27,679 nt of DNA from JAIOTH01 sp964486685 (lineage in GTDB: Bacteria; Patescibacteriota; Patescibacteriia; UBA1558; S5-K13). Positions 17,263-23,727 of this stretch are shown here, one piece after another; the stretch's first letter is position 1, and each line of letters starts with the position of its first letter. A model generated the notes under the pieces. The model saw only the letters and a program-made list of their open reading frames with translations, did not search any database and was not told the origin of the DNA. A program made the translations under genes and the position numbers. The stretch spans positions 1 to 27,679 of the forward strand of contig CAZAOE010000015.1 of the NCBI GenBank assembly GCA_964486685.1, in the 5' to 3' direction.

Positions 17263-17350
17263 ATCCCCACACCTAATTATTTCCTAATTAGGTATTATTA
17301 ATATTTAATCTTTATATATTCCCCACATAACCTAAATTAGGTGTGGGGAT
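17263..17350. repeat. family B palindromic element, intergenic copy
   Basis: Perfect 16-bp arms: atccccacacctaatt (17263-17278) and its complement at 17335-17350. Further copies of cctaatt/aattagg lie inside. The ends match the shorter palindromes inside rsmA and the pseudouridine synthase gene. It lies directly upstream of the minus-strand gene that starts at 17256. Confidence 0.8.
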
Positions 17351-17471
17351 TTATTTTTAATGATAAATATGTTTTTATCTTACTATAAATAAATTTAAAA
17401 ACAAGTTAGGTATTGATTTTTACTCTAAAAAATAGTATTCTTATTTTTACTAAGCTTTTTGTTTCAAATAT

Positions 17472-17547
17472 GCGCCGTTAGCTCAGTTGGTAGAGCAGCT
17501 GCCTCTTAAGCAGACGGTCGCAGGTTCAAATCCTGCACGGCGTACCA
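17472..17547 (+). tRNA. tRNA-Lys (anticodon CTT)
   Basis: 76 nt including an encoded CCA. The acceptor stem gcgccgt pairs with acggcgt. The D-arm region is tagctcagttggtagagc, the anticodon loop ctcttaa gives CTT (Lys, codon AAG), and the T-arm is gcaggttcaaatcctgc. Discriminator base A. The anticodon stem shows one terminal mismatch as read. Confidence 0.95.
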
Positions 17548-17680
17548 TAAACTATTCGTCTTCGTCATAAATTAAAAATTTATTCCTATACTCAAGTTTA
17601 TGGCACCGCCATAAGCATTATTTGAATAAAACGAATAGTTTATGTAGTAAACCTAAGCGACCTAGTGAATGGTTTACTAC
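17548..17680. repeat. nested palindromes immediately 3' of tRNA-Lys
   Basis: Perfect 12-bp arms taaactattcgt (17548-17559) and acgaatagttta (17631-17642) begin at the first base after CCA. They enclose a 7-bp hairpin ttatggc/gccataa at 17598-17614. A second perfect 10-bp pair, gtagtaaacc (17644-17653) and ggtttactac (17671-17680), follows directly. They could help 3' processing or be repeat insertions. Confidence 0.65.
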
Positions 17681-17771
17681 TATAAATATTAAATAATAAA
17701 ATAACTTATTAAAAATATTTCTCGATTTTGTCGGGATTTTTTATTTTATAAATCAATTAACCTATTATCAA

Positions 17772-17795
17772 TTATACTATTATACTATTATACTA
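17772..17795. repeat. three tandem 8-bp repeats
   Basis: Three consecutive copies of ttatacta between the tRNA-Lys palindromes and the terminator of the next gene. A low-complexity, slippage-type tract. Confidence 0.6.
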
Positions 17796-17800
17796 TTTAA

Positions 17801-17827
17801 AAACCCCGTGAATAAACAACGGGGTTT
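17801..17827 (-). terminator. intrinsic terminator for the 162-residue protein gene
   Basis: Perfect 9-bp arms aaaccccgt (17801-17809) and acggggttt (17819-17827), just beyond the stop of the minus-strand gene at 17842. A short T-rich run follows the stem on the minus strand. Confidence 0.75.
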
Positions 17828-17841
17828 GTTATAAAGATTTT

Positions 17842-18330
17842 TTAAGCGGCGTCTTCTTCCGCTTCCTTTTTTAACTCAAGAAAAACAATTTTTTCTTGAC
17901 TACGAGGAATGAGAAATTCGTTCTTCTTCTCAATTTCAACTTTTGGATCACAGGACCAAAATTTCATTTCAACTTCAGCACTGTTATCGGATATTTTTTT
18001 AATATCCAAATACAAGTAAAAAATTTCCGACCCAACTACTTTTCCAAAAACTCTAGTTTTAACTAAAATTCTTTTCTCCATAACTTTAACATCTGCAATA
18101 ACACGGGAACCAAGATCAACATCGCCAATTCCGTAAAAAAACCGAAACAAAATCTCTCCGCGATTAACAACAAGACCATTCTTCCAATGAGCCTCAATTC
18201 CATACCCCTTATTCTCCGGAACAAAAGACATGTGTTTACTGCTCTTTGGAATTTTAATCAATACATTCCGAAAAACCTTGAGTGTCTTTCTTGAAATTTT
18301 TTTACTTAAAATCCGACCATTTTTTGCCAT
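17842..18330 (-). CDS. 162-residue basic beta-rich protein, unknown function
   Basis: I do not recognise the family. The N-terminus is very basic (MAKNGRILSKKISRKTLKVFRNVLIKIPKSSKH), followed by alternating beta-strand-like segments (GEILFRFFYG, SRVIADVKVM, RILVKTRVFG, IFYLYLDI, SAEVEMKFWS) and an acidic tail (LKKEAEEDAA). No signal or membrane segment is visible, so it is probably cytosolic and the basic end may bind nucleic acid (inference only). Unlike most genes here it has a near-perfect Shine-Dalgarno (aggagg, 18337-18342), its own terminator, and a visibly less A/T-biased codon choice. That is consistent with high expression or foreign origin. Confidence 0.75.
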   Translation of the reverse strand: MAKNGRILSKKISRKTLKVFRNVLIKIPKSSKHMSFVPENKGYGIEAHWKNGLVVNRGEILFRFFYGIGDVDLGSRVIADVKVMEKRILVKTRVFGKVVGSEIFYLYLDIKKISDNSAEVEMKFWSCDPKVEIEKKNEFLIPRSQEKIVFLELKKEAEEDAA

Positions 18331-18336
18331 TATATC

Positions 18337-18342
18337 CTCCTG
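18337..18342 (-). promoter_or_regulatory. strong Shine-Dalgarno
   Basis: aggagg read on the minus strand, about 6 nt before the ATG at 18330. It fixes the start of the 162-residue protein and stands out because most neighbours have no recognisable ribosome binding site. Confidence 0.85.
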
Positions 18343-18398
18343 TCATTTTTATTTCTTTTTTTAACTCCCAACCATATCATATTTAAACTATCCTGTCA

Positions 18399-18541
18399 AC
18401 CCCATTAAACAAGATTTAAAATTAAAAATTGTCACATTAAACTATTATATTCTTTGTTATTAATAATTTTATTTTTATTAAAAAATATTAACTTAAATCT
18501 TAATTTTACCCTTATCCAAGGATAAAATTGTTTAACGGGGT
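18399..18541. repeat. MITE-like region, family E copy 2
   Basis: accccattaaacaa (18399-18412) and ttgtttaacggggt (18528-18541) are inverted repeats with one mismatch in 14. Inside are aagattta/taaatctt arms and a small hairpin ttatccaaggataa (18512-18525). Ends and right flank match the region at 7927-8284. It fills the 18331-18674 gap together with the family A palindrome; no ORF is supported. Confidence 0.5.
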
Positions 18542-18573
18542 CAACCCAGCCCGGCGGGTAAAAAATTAAAAAC

Positions 18574-18588
18574 CGACCCGTCGGGTCG
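18574..18588. repeat. family A palindrome, short intergenic copy
   Basis: cgacccg/cgggtcg with a 1-nt loop. Same core as the in-gene palindromes of rsmA and leuS. A partial relative, cccggcgggt, lies 15 bp to the left. Confidence 0.6.
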
Positions 18589-18674
18589 ATTTAAATTAAA
18601 AAACCCGGTTCAACACCGAGCATTAATCAAAGCATTCCTAATCCCTACAACCTAATCCCCTACAAGCTAATTAA

Positions 18675-18995
18675 TTACTTCCAATTAAGTAAAATTAAAC
18701 CTATGCCAATAATAATCGCTCCAATAATTTGCAAACTGCTAATGCTTTCTTTAAAAATTAAAAATCCTACTAAAGTGCCACTAATTGCTGACAAACCAAT
18801 CCAGAGCCAATTCATAATTACTAAATTCTGAAATTTTAAAGTAAAAGCAAAAAATATCGCCGCTATGCCCAAACTTAAAAATGCACCAACCAAATAAAAA
18901 ACATTTTTATGCAAAAACCACAGCTTGCCTAAAATCATGGCTAAGGCATCTAATAAACCAATTAACAAAACATATAAAAAATAAGTCCAGTTCAT
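18675..18995 (-). CDS. SMR/EmrE-like small membrane transporter
   Basis: 106 residues, four predicted transmembrane helices (about 4-24, 31-53, 58-78, 84-104), the size and layout of small multidrug resistance proteins and of the EamA half-unit type. The helix 4 region GTLVGFLIFKESISSLQIIGAIIIGIGLILLN fits the conserved FxExxxxxxxxGxxLIxxGxxLL pattern of this superfamily. In helix 1 the proton/drug-coupling Glu14 of EmrE aligns with Asp16 (LLDALAMILGK against LAEVIGTTLMK), a conservative change. SMR proteins act as antiparallel dimers; none of the neighbours is a paralogous partner. Substrate unknown; a lipid-linked sugar or quaternary compound exporter is equally possible. Confidence 0.75.
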   Translation of the reverse strand: MNWTYFLYVLLIGLLDALAMILGKLWFLHKNVFYLVGAFLSLGIAAIFFAFTLKFQNLVIMNWLWIGLSAISGTLVGFLIFKESISSLQIIGAIIIGIGLILLNWK

Positions 18996-19012
18996 AAATT
19001 AGTTAAAAGTTC

Positions 19013-19053
19013 ACCCTGTTAAATAATATCGCAAAGCGATAATTTAATAGGGT
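19013..19053. repeat. hairpin related to the family E termini
   Basis: accctgttaaat (19013-19024) pairs with atttaatagggt (19042-19053) with one mismatch, and atcgc/gcgat pairs inside. The left arm matches the family E terminus (ttcaccccgttaaat) with one change. It may be a collapsed copy or the leader hairpin of the SMR gene. Confidence 0.45.
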
Positions 19054-19212
19054 AAAAGTTGAAAGTTAAAAGTTAAAGGTTCAAAATAAAATGTTAAAAA
19101 TTCTATATAAAATAATCATAAGCTATTAAAATATTTTTGACAACTAAAAAAACACTAATAAATAGTATTTTTATGGCTTGCCCTCCGAAATCAAGTTAAA
19201 CTTGACGAAGGA

Positions 19213-19289
19213 TGGTACACCCGGTAGGACTCGAACCTACAACCTCTTGGTCCGAAGCCAAGCACTCTATCCAGTTGAGCTACGGGTGC
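19213..19289 (-). tRNA. tRNA-Arg (anticodon TCG)
   Basis: 77 nt on the minus strand including an encoded CCA. The acceptor gcacccg pairs with cgggtgt. The anticodon stem cttgg/ccaag has loop cttcgga, giving TCG (Arg, CGN codons), and the T-arm is gtaggttcgagtcctac. It follows gmk by 15 bp, so it is probably co-transcribed. A hairpin (tcaagttaaacttga core) lies just 3' of it. Confidence 0.95.
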
Positions 19290-19304
19290 ATAATAAAATA
19301 AAAA

Positions 19305-19871
19305 TTATTTTTCAACCTCTATAAGATTTAACACTGAATTAACGGTTTTGTCAATCTCTCCTTCTTTATTCACTATCTGATAATCAAATTTATTAGCTAT
19401 CTTTAACTCCTTCTTTGCTGTTTCTAATCTAGTTTTAAGTTCTTTTTCTGTAATATTTGGTCTTTGTTTTAAGCGATTTTTTATTTGTTCTAGCGACTCT
19501 GGTAAGATAAAAATAATTTTTAAATTTGGTATAAGTTTTTTAATTTTCATTGCTCCCCGAACATCAATGTCGAACAAAGGTATTTTATTATTTTTGATAA
19601 TCTTTTCTACTTCTTTTTTCTCAACTCCATAATAATTTGAATGCACTTTTTCATTTTCCAAAAAATCTTGATTAGTAAGCTTTCTCTTAAATTCTTCTAA
19701 AGAATAAAAATTATAGTTCACACCATTTTTTTCTCCATCACGCATACTCCTAGTAGTAGAGGTCAATACTTTTTGCAAATCTTCATTTTTTTTCAAAACT
19801 AAATTAATAACAGTCGTTTTTCCAACTCCTGAAGGTCCAGCTATAGCAAAAATTTTATTTTTCTTCTCCAT
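19305..19871 (-). CDS. gmk: guanylate kinase
   Basis: 188 residues, the usual length. It phosphorylates GMP to GDP with ATP in the cytosol. P-loop GPSGVGKTT (12-20), GMP-binding TSTTRSMRDGEKNGVNY (37-53), then the lid/EKVHSNYYG segment (about 73-81) and DIDVRGAMKIK. The R-x-x-R-x-x-E-x-N-G-x-x-Y signature is intact. No Shine-Dalgarno is visible. The tRNA-Arg gene follows 15 bp downstream on the same strand. A near-consensus promoter pointing the other way lies just upstream of its start. Confidence 0.96.
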   Translation of the reverse strand: MEKKNKIFAIAGPSGVGKTTVINLVLKKNEDLQKVLTSTTRSMRDGEKNGVNYNFYSLEEFKRKLTNQDFLENEKVHSNYYGVEKKEVEKIIKNNKIPLFDIDVRGAMKIKKLIPNLKIIFILPESLEQIKNRLKQRPNITEKELKTRLETAKKELKIANKFDYQIVNKEGEIDKTVNSVLNLIEVEK

Positions 19872-19884
19872 TATTTTATTTTGG

Positions 19885-19977
19885 TTGATTTTTTCTAAAA
19901 ATGAACTATAATATAAATATTAAGACGAGGGAAATCCGAACGGTTAATCACCTAAGGAAATCCTTCTTTTTTTATTT
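19885..19977 (+). ncRNA. candidate small RNA with own promoter
   Basis: A near-consensus promoter, TTGATT at 19885-19890 and TATAAT at 19907-19912 (16-bp spacing), faces away from gmk. It would start a transcript near 19919. About 45 nt later a short stem aagg/cctt (19954-19965) is followed by seven Ts. There is no plus-strand ORF downstream; the next gene is on the opposite strand. The transcript would carry gggaaatcc and aggaaatcc as a direct repeat. The terminator stem is only 4 bp, so this is a candidate, and I recognise no RNA family. Confidence 0.35.
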
Positions 19978-19997
19978 TTTTCATCTTCCATAAATCC

Positions 19998-20040
19998 TAA
20001 TCCTTACTCCTTAATTCTTACTCCTTAATTCTTACTCCTT
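19998..20040. repeat. degenerate 14-bp tandem repeats
   Basis: About three copies of ttaattcttactcc between gmk and the pseudouridine synthase gene. Low-complexity tract with no evident function. Confidence 0.6.
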
Positions 20041-20054
20041 GCCTCGCCGAAGCT

Positions 20055-21071
20055 TTAGCGAAGGTGTGTTAATTCTTTCACAACCTTCTCTAATTTTTCC
20101 GGCAAATCAATCTCAAACTTTTGCACCTCGCCACTTAAATCTGTAAATTCTAAATGATAAGCATGTAAAAAAACTCTCTGTAAATTAAACTTGTCTTTGT
20201 ATTTTTTAATATTATATAAATTATCACCAACAACTGGATGATTAATGGCCTGTAAATGTGCTCTAATCTGATGATTGCGTCCAGTTTTAATTTGCACTTC
20301 TAATAAAGTATAATGATTAAATTTTTCTTTAACTTCCCATAAAGTTAAGGCCTCTTTTTCCCCAGAATGTTTGGGCTTAGCAACCATTTTACCACTTCGT
20401 TTAGAGCGCTCAATCGGAAAATCAACTTGACCGACCTGGTCTTCCATTTCTCCATACACTAAAGCCAAATATTTTTTAACTATATTTCTATCTTTAAATT
20501 GTGCTTTTAGATTTTCAAAGCTTTCTTGGTTTAAGGCAATAACCATTAATCCAGAAACTCTCTTATCCAAACGATGAACTATGCCCGGCCGAAATTCTAA
20601 ACCCCCGCCATCCTTTCCAGGGCGTGGGGATGAATCTCCCACTGCTTTAATTTGTGGATATTTTTTCTTAAGCCAATCAACTAAAGAATATTGTTGAATC
20701 TCCTTAGTTCCATGCACAATCAATCCCGCTGGCTTTTCAATAAGAACATAATCTTTAGTTTTCTTAATCACTTTAATTTGCTTTTTGAGCTTCTCTAATT
20801 CTCTCCCCCTTTTCAAGGGGGAGATGTCCCGAGCTCTTCGAGGAACAGAGGGAGTTAAAATCACTTCATCGCCTTTAGCTAACCAATAATGTTTTTTATT
20901 TATAATCTTAGAATTAACTTTAACAAATCCATCAATAATTAAATCTTGAATTTTAGAACGCGACAAATCCATTAAATTTTCTTTTAAAAATTTATCTAAG
21001 CGTACTTTATCCCCACCACTTTTTTTAAGGTGTGGGGATTTATTTTCTAAAGCAATAAATTTTTTTTCCAT
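20055..21071 (-). CDS. RluD/RluA-family 23S rRNA pseudouridine synthase with palindrome-encoded insertions
   Basis: 338 residues. The S4 RNA-binding domain is at about 23-72 (VRLDKFLKENLMDLSRSKIQDLI...GDEVIL). The catalytic domain has HRLDKRVSG (166-174) with the nucleophile Asp169, and GRNHQIRAHLQAINHPVVGD (264-283). It isomerises uridine to pseudouridine, most likely in 23S rRNA as RluD does. Three stretches foreign to the family coincide with palindromic DNA: residues 11-20 (21009-21039, family B), 73-92 (20801-20856, family C, peptide TPSVPRRARDISPLKRGRE) and about 145-158 (20601-20631, family B-like). The stop codon also lies in a palindromic sequence (20041-20066) and may have been supplied by it. 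The catalytic motifs are untouched. The exact target (RluD, RluC or RluB-like role) cannot be told. Confidence 0.92.
   Translation of the reverse strand: MEKKFIALENKSPHLKKSGGDKVRLDKFLKENLMDLSRSKIQDLIIDGFVKVNSKIINKKHYWLAKGDEVILTPSVPRRARDISPLKRGRELEKLKKQIKVIKKTKDYVLIEKPAGLIVHGTKEIQQYSLVDWLKKKYPQIKAVGDSSPRPGKDGGGLEFRPGIVHRLDKRVSGLMVIALNQESFENLKAQFKDRNIVKKYLALVYGEMEDQVGQVDFPIERSKRSGKMVAKPKHSGEKEALTLWEVKEKFNHYTLLEVQIKTGRNHQIRAHLQAINHPVVGDNLYNIKKYKDKFNLQRVFLHAYHLEFTDLSGEVQKFEIDLPEKLEKVVKELTHLR
20601..20631. repeat. family B-like palindrome inside the pseudouridine synthase gene
   Basis: acccccgcc (20601-20609) pairs with ggcgtggggat (20621-20631) imperfectly. It encodes part of GDSSPRPGKDGGG, just before the catalytic HRLDK motif. 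Confidence 0.55.
20801..20856. repeat. family C palindromic element inside the pseudouridine synthase gene
   Basis: Perfect 10-bp arms tctccccctt (20802-20811) and aagggggaga (20815-20824), then tgtcc...gagctc...gagg...acagaggg. The block order matches the intergenic copy at 7690-7766 read on the other strand. In frame, between the S4 domain and the catalytic domain. Confidence 0.75.
21009..21039. repeat. family B palindrome inside the pseudouridine synthase gene
   Basis: atccccacc (21009-21017) and ggtgtggggat (21029-21039) pair with one extra pair of bases, closing a T-rich loop. It encodes NKSPHLKKSGGDK ahead of the S4 domain. Same ends as 8924-8954 and 17263-17350. Confidence 0.75.
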
Positions 21072-21165
21072 AAAAATTATTAACTCTTCAACAATTTAAC
21101 AATCTAGCAATTTAACAATTTATATATTAAAAATATCAAAATCTAAAACTAATAACAAGCCGTGG

Positions 21166-21186
21166 GCCCGACCCGACAGGTCGGGC
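21166..21186. repeat. hairpin, family A-like
   Basis: gcccgacc/ggtcgggc with a 5-nt loop in the gap between the pseudouridine synthase gene and galU (21072-21365). The gap also holds aacaattta-type tandem units at its left end. Confidence 0.65.
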
Positions 21187-21307
21187 ATTATCCTTAGCTA
21201 TTCTTAAAATTGACCTCTGGGCTCTATTATTAGTATAATACTTATAAAATATATAAAATACTGATTTACTCAAAACCAAACATCAATCAATTTTGATAAG
21301 ATAAAAA

Positions 21308-21365
21308 TTAGTATTATATTAGTATTATTAGTATAATTAGTATATTAGCATTAATACATTAGTAT
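21308..21365 (+). repeat. attagtat repeat tract, promoter-like, upstream of galU
   Basis: About six imperfect copies of attagtat run right up to the galU ATG and contain TATAAT/TAGTAT-like -10 candidates. There is no Shine-Dalgarno. A similar tract occurs at about 7800-7850, and a short one precedes the gene at 22328. Confidence 0.45.
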
Positions 21366-22223
21366 ATGAAAATAACTAAGGCCGTTATTGCTGTCGCTGG
21401 CTCTGGAACCAGATTCTTGCCAGTTACTAAATCACAACCTAAGGAAATGCTTCCTATTGTAGATAAGCCCATTGTTCAATATGTTGTTGAAGAAATGGTG
21501 GCTTCAGGCATTAAAGATATTATTTTGGTCACCACTTGGGATAAAAAACCCTTAGAAGATCATTTTGACAGAAGTTTTGAATTAGAACATCACCTCAAGT
21601 CCCAGAAAAAATTTGACCGTTTGGAAAAAATTAAAAAAATATCTTCCATGGCCAATTTTATTTATATCCGTCAAAAAGGTCCTTATGGAAATGGTACTCC
21701 AGCTTTAAATGCCAAAAGTGTTTTAGGCAACGAACCATTTATATATGCTTTTGGTGATGACTTGGTAAAATCAAAAATTCCTTTTACTAAACAATTAATT
21801 CAAGAATATCAAAAAAATCCTGGAGTAATTTTAGGTGTCCAAAAAGTACCAGCAAAAGAGGTACATAAATATGGAATTGTTAAAATAAAACCCGGAACTA
21901 AAAATCAAGTAGAAAAAATTGTTGAGAAGCCCACTCTTAAAAAGGCCCCTTCTCGCTTAGCTGACTTCGGCCGTTTTGTTTTAGTTCCAGAAATCTTAGA
22001 TATCTTAGAAAAACAAAAATTAGGCCAAGGCAATGAATTATGGTTAATAGATGCTATTGAAAAATATATTAAAAATAAGGGCTTGGTCTATGCTAAAGAA
22101 ATTCAAGATGGAAAATGGCTCACCACTGGCGATCCCTTAAATTATTTAAAAACTACTATTGAATATGCTCTAGATAGAAAAGATATTGCCAGAGAATTAA
22201 AAAAGTTTTTCAAAAAAATATAA
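21366..22223 (+). CDS. galU: UTP-glucose-1-phosphate uridylyltransferase
   Basis: 285 residues, close to the family norm. It makes UDP-glucose from UTP and glucose-1-phosphate, feeding envelope glycan synthesis. The nucleotide-binding signature AGSGTRFLP is at 11-19 and KEMLPIVDKPIVQYVVEE at 26-43. The central QKGPYGNGTPAL segment and the metal-binding GDD (in AFGDDL) follow. The C-terminal end has GKWLTTGDPLNYLKTTIEYAL as in bacterial GalU. No insertion is seen, unlike the other housekeeping genes here. The ATG follows an attagtat repeat tract with no ribosome binding site, so the leader may be very short. A hairpin at 22267-22286 follows the gene. Confidence 0.93.
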   Translation: MKITKAVIAVAGSGTRFLPVTKSQPKEMLPIVDKPIVQYVVEEMVASGIKDIILVTTWDKKPLEDHFDRSFELEHHLKSQKKFDRLEKIKKISSMANFIYIRQKGPYGNGTPALNAKSVLGNEPFIYAFGDDLVKSKIPFTKQLIQEYQKNPGVILGVQKVPAKEVHKYGIVKIKPGTKNQVEKIVEKPTLKKAPSRLADFGRFVLVPEILDILEKQKLGQGNELWLIDAIEKYIKNKGLVYAKEIQDGKWLTTGDPLNYLKTTIEYALDRKDIARELKKFFKKI

Positions 22224-22266
22224 TCACAAAATAATAAACATATCTGTCCACATAAGCATATCTATC

Positions 22267-22286
22267 CAAGGGGTTGCAGCCCCTTG
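22267..22286 (+). terminator. hairpin after galU
   Basis: caagggg (22267-22273) pairs with ccccttg (22280-22286), loop ttgcag, 44 bp after the galU stop. No T-run follows, so it may be a repeat rather than a true terminator. Confidence 0.45.
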
Positions 22287-22327
22287 TGTATAGGTATACC
22301 AATATTATTATAAATTAGTATAAAAAT

Positions 22328-23698
22328 ATGAATTTTAAAAAAGTATCAATATTATTAGTGCTGGTCATTTTGATGAGTTCTGGTTTTCAATGTACTACAA
22401 ATCCATTTGCTAAAAAACCCGTACAATTAAATCCAGTTAAATTAAGTATTTGGGGTGTTTATGAAAACAACGAGGACTTACAAATCTTGTTTGATAAATA
22501 TAGCCAAATCCACCCTACTATTAGTTTTGAATATCGCAAATTTCGTTATGACGAATATGAACAACAATTATTAGAGGCCTGGGCCGAAGATCGCGGTCCG
22601 GATATTTATTTCTTACCTAATAATCTAATTGGTAAATATCAAAATAAAATTACTCCACTGCCTCAAAAGATAACCCTGCCTTATAGAGAAATAAAATCTA
22701 GTGGCATTGGTTCTTTTCAAAAAACAGACATTATAGATTATGTTAAAGAAATTTCTACTTTGTCTTTAAATGCTTTGATAGAAAAATTTCCGCAGGTAGT
22801 TTATGAAGATGTTGTTAAAGAAAATCAAATTTATGGATTACCGCTTAGTTTAGAAACTATGGCCTTATTTTATAATCGCGCTATGTTAGATAATGCCAAT
22901 ATACCCGAAATTCCACAAACTTGGACAGAATTCAATAATATGGTTAAAAATATAACCCTTTTAGATCAAAATAATAATTTTGTGCAATCTGGAGTAGCTA
23001 TGGGCACCACTAATAATATTAGCAATGCTAGCGACATTATAACTCTTTTAATTATGCAAAATGGCGTACCCATTGTTCAAGAAAACAATCAAATAAGTTT
23101 TGGTCAGGAAGAAGATTTAAATTTAACTATTGAAGCCATTAATTTTTATAATGATTTTTCTAATCCAATTAAAGAAGTTTATTCTTGGGACAAAGAACAA
23201 GCTGAAGCTATTGAGGCCTTTAAATCCGGGCAAAGCGCTTTCTTTTTTGGCTTTCCCCATCATCTAGCAGAAATTAAAAAAACCAATCTAGATTTTAAAA
23301 TTAGTAAAATGCCCCAAATTGATAAAAATATTGGCCACGTTAATGTAGCTGATTATTGGGTCTTAGCCGTTTCTCATAAAACCGCTTATGTTGATCCGGC
23401 CTGGGGATTTATTGATTTTGCTATCCACCAAGAAAATGTTAAAATATATTTAGAGCAAACTAAAAAACCAACAGCTCTACGTTCTTTAATAGAAGAACAA
23501 AAACAAAATCCAGAAATAAAACCATTTGCTGAACAAATTCTAACTGCCCAGTCCTGGTATCGAGGCAATGACCCTGAAAAAGCTGAAAATTATATTCTCA
23601 ATATGGTCCGCAAAATTAAAGAAGAAATTTTATCTTTAGATAATATCAAGTCCTTAATTCAATTAACTGCCACGCAGATAAATCAAACCATACAGTAA
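22328..23698 (+). CDS. family 1 extracellular solute-binding lipoprotein
   Basis: 456 residues. The N-terminus is lipoprotein-like (NFKK, hydrophobic core, Cys22 in SSGFQC; Gln just before the Cys is atypical for a lipobox). The mature part follows the bacterial sugar-binding (SBP_bac_1) fold: KLSIWGVYENNEDLQILFDKY, then the DIYFLPNN strand, YGLPLSLETMALFYNRAML (hinge region) and WGFIDFAIHQENVKIYLEQT near the end. Such proteins capture sugars or peptides for ABC importers. No permease or ATPase gene is present in the window, so its partner is elsewhere or it has been recruited for surface binding. It lies 29 bp before the first pilin gene on the same strand, possibly in one operon. Confidence 0.85.
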   Translation: MNFKKVSILLVLVILMSSGFQCTTNPFAKKPVQLNPVKLSIWGVYENNEDLQILFDKYSQIHPTISFEYRKFRYDEYEQQLLEAWAEDRGPDIYFLPNNLIGKYQNKITPLPQKITLPYREIKSSGIGSFQKTDIIDYVKEISTLSLNALIEKFPQVVYEDVVKENQIYGLPLSLETMALFYNRAMLDNANIPEIPQTWTEFNNMVKNITLLDQNNNFVQSGVAMGTTNNISNASDIITLLIMQNGVPIVQENNQISFGQEEDLNLTIEAINFYNDFSNPIKEVYSWDKEQAEAIEAFKSGQSAFFFGFPHHLAEIKKTNLDFKISKMPQIDKNIGHVNVADYWVLAVSHKTAYVDPAWGFIDFAIHQENVKIYLEQTKKPTALRSLIEEQKQNPEIKPFAEQILTAQSWYRGNDPEKAENYILNMVRKIKEEILSLDNIKSLIQLTATQINQTIQ

Positions 23699-23727
23699 GT
23701 TACAAGTTACCGACTAACAATCTAACT

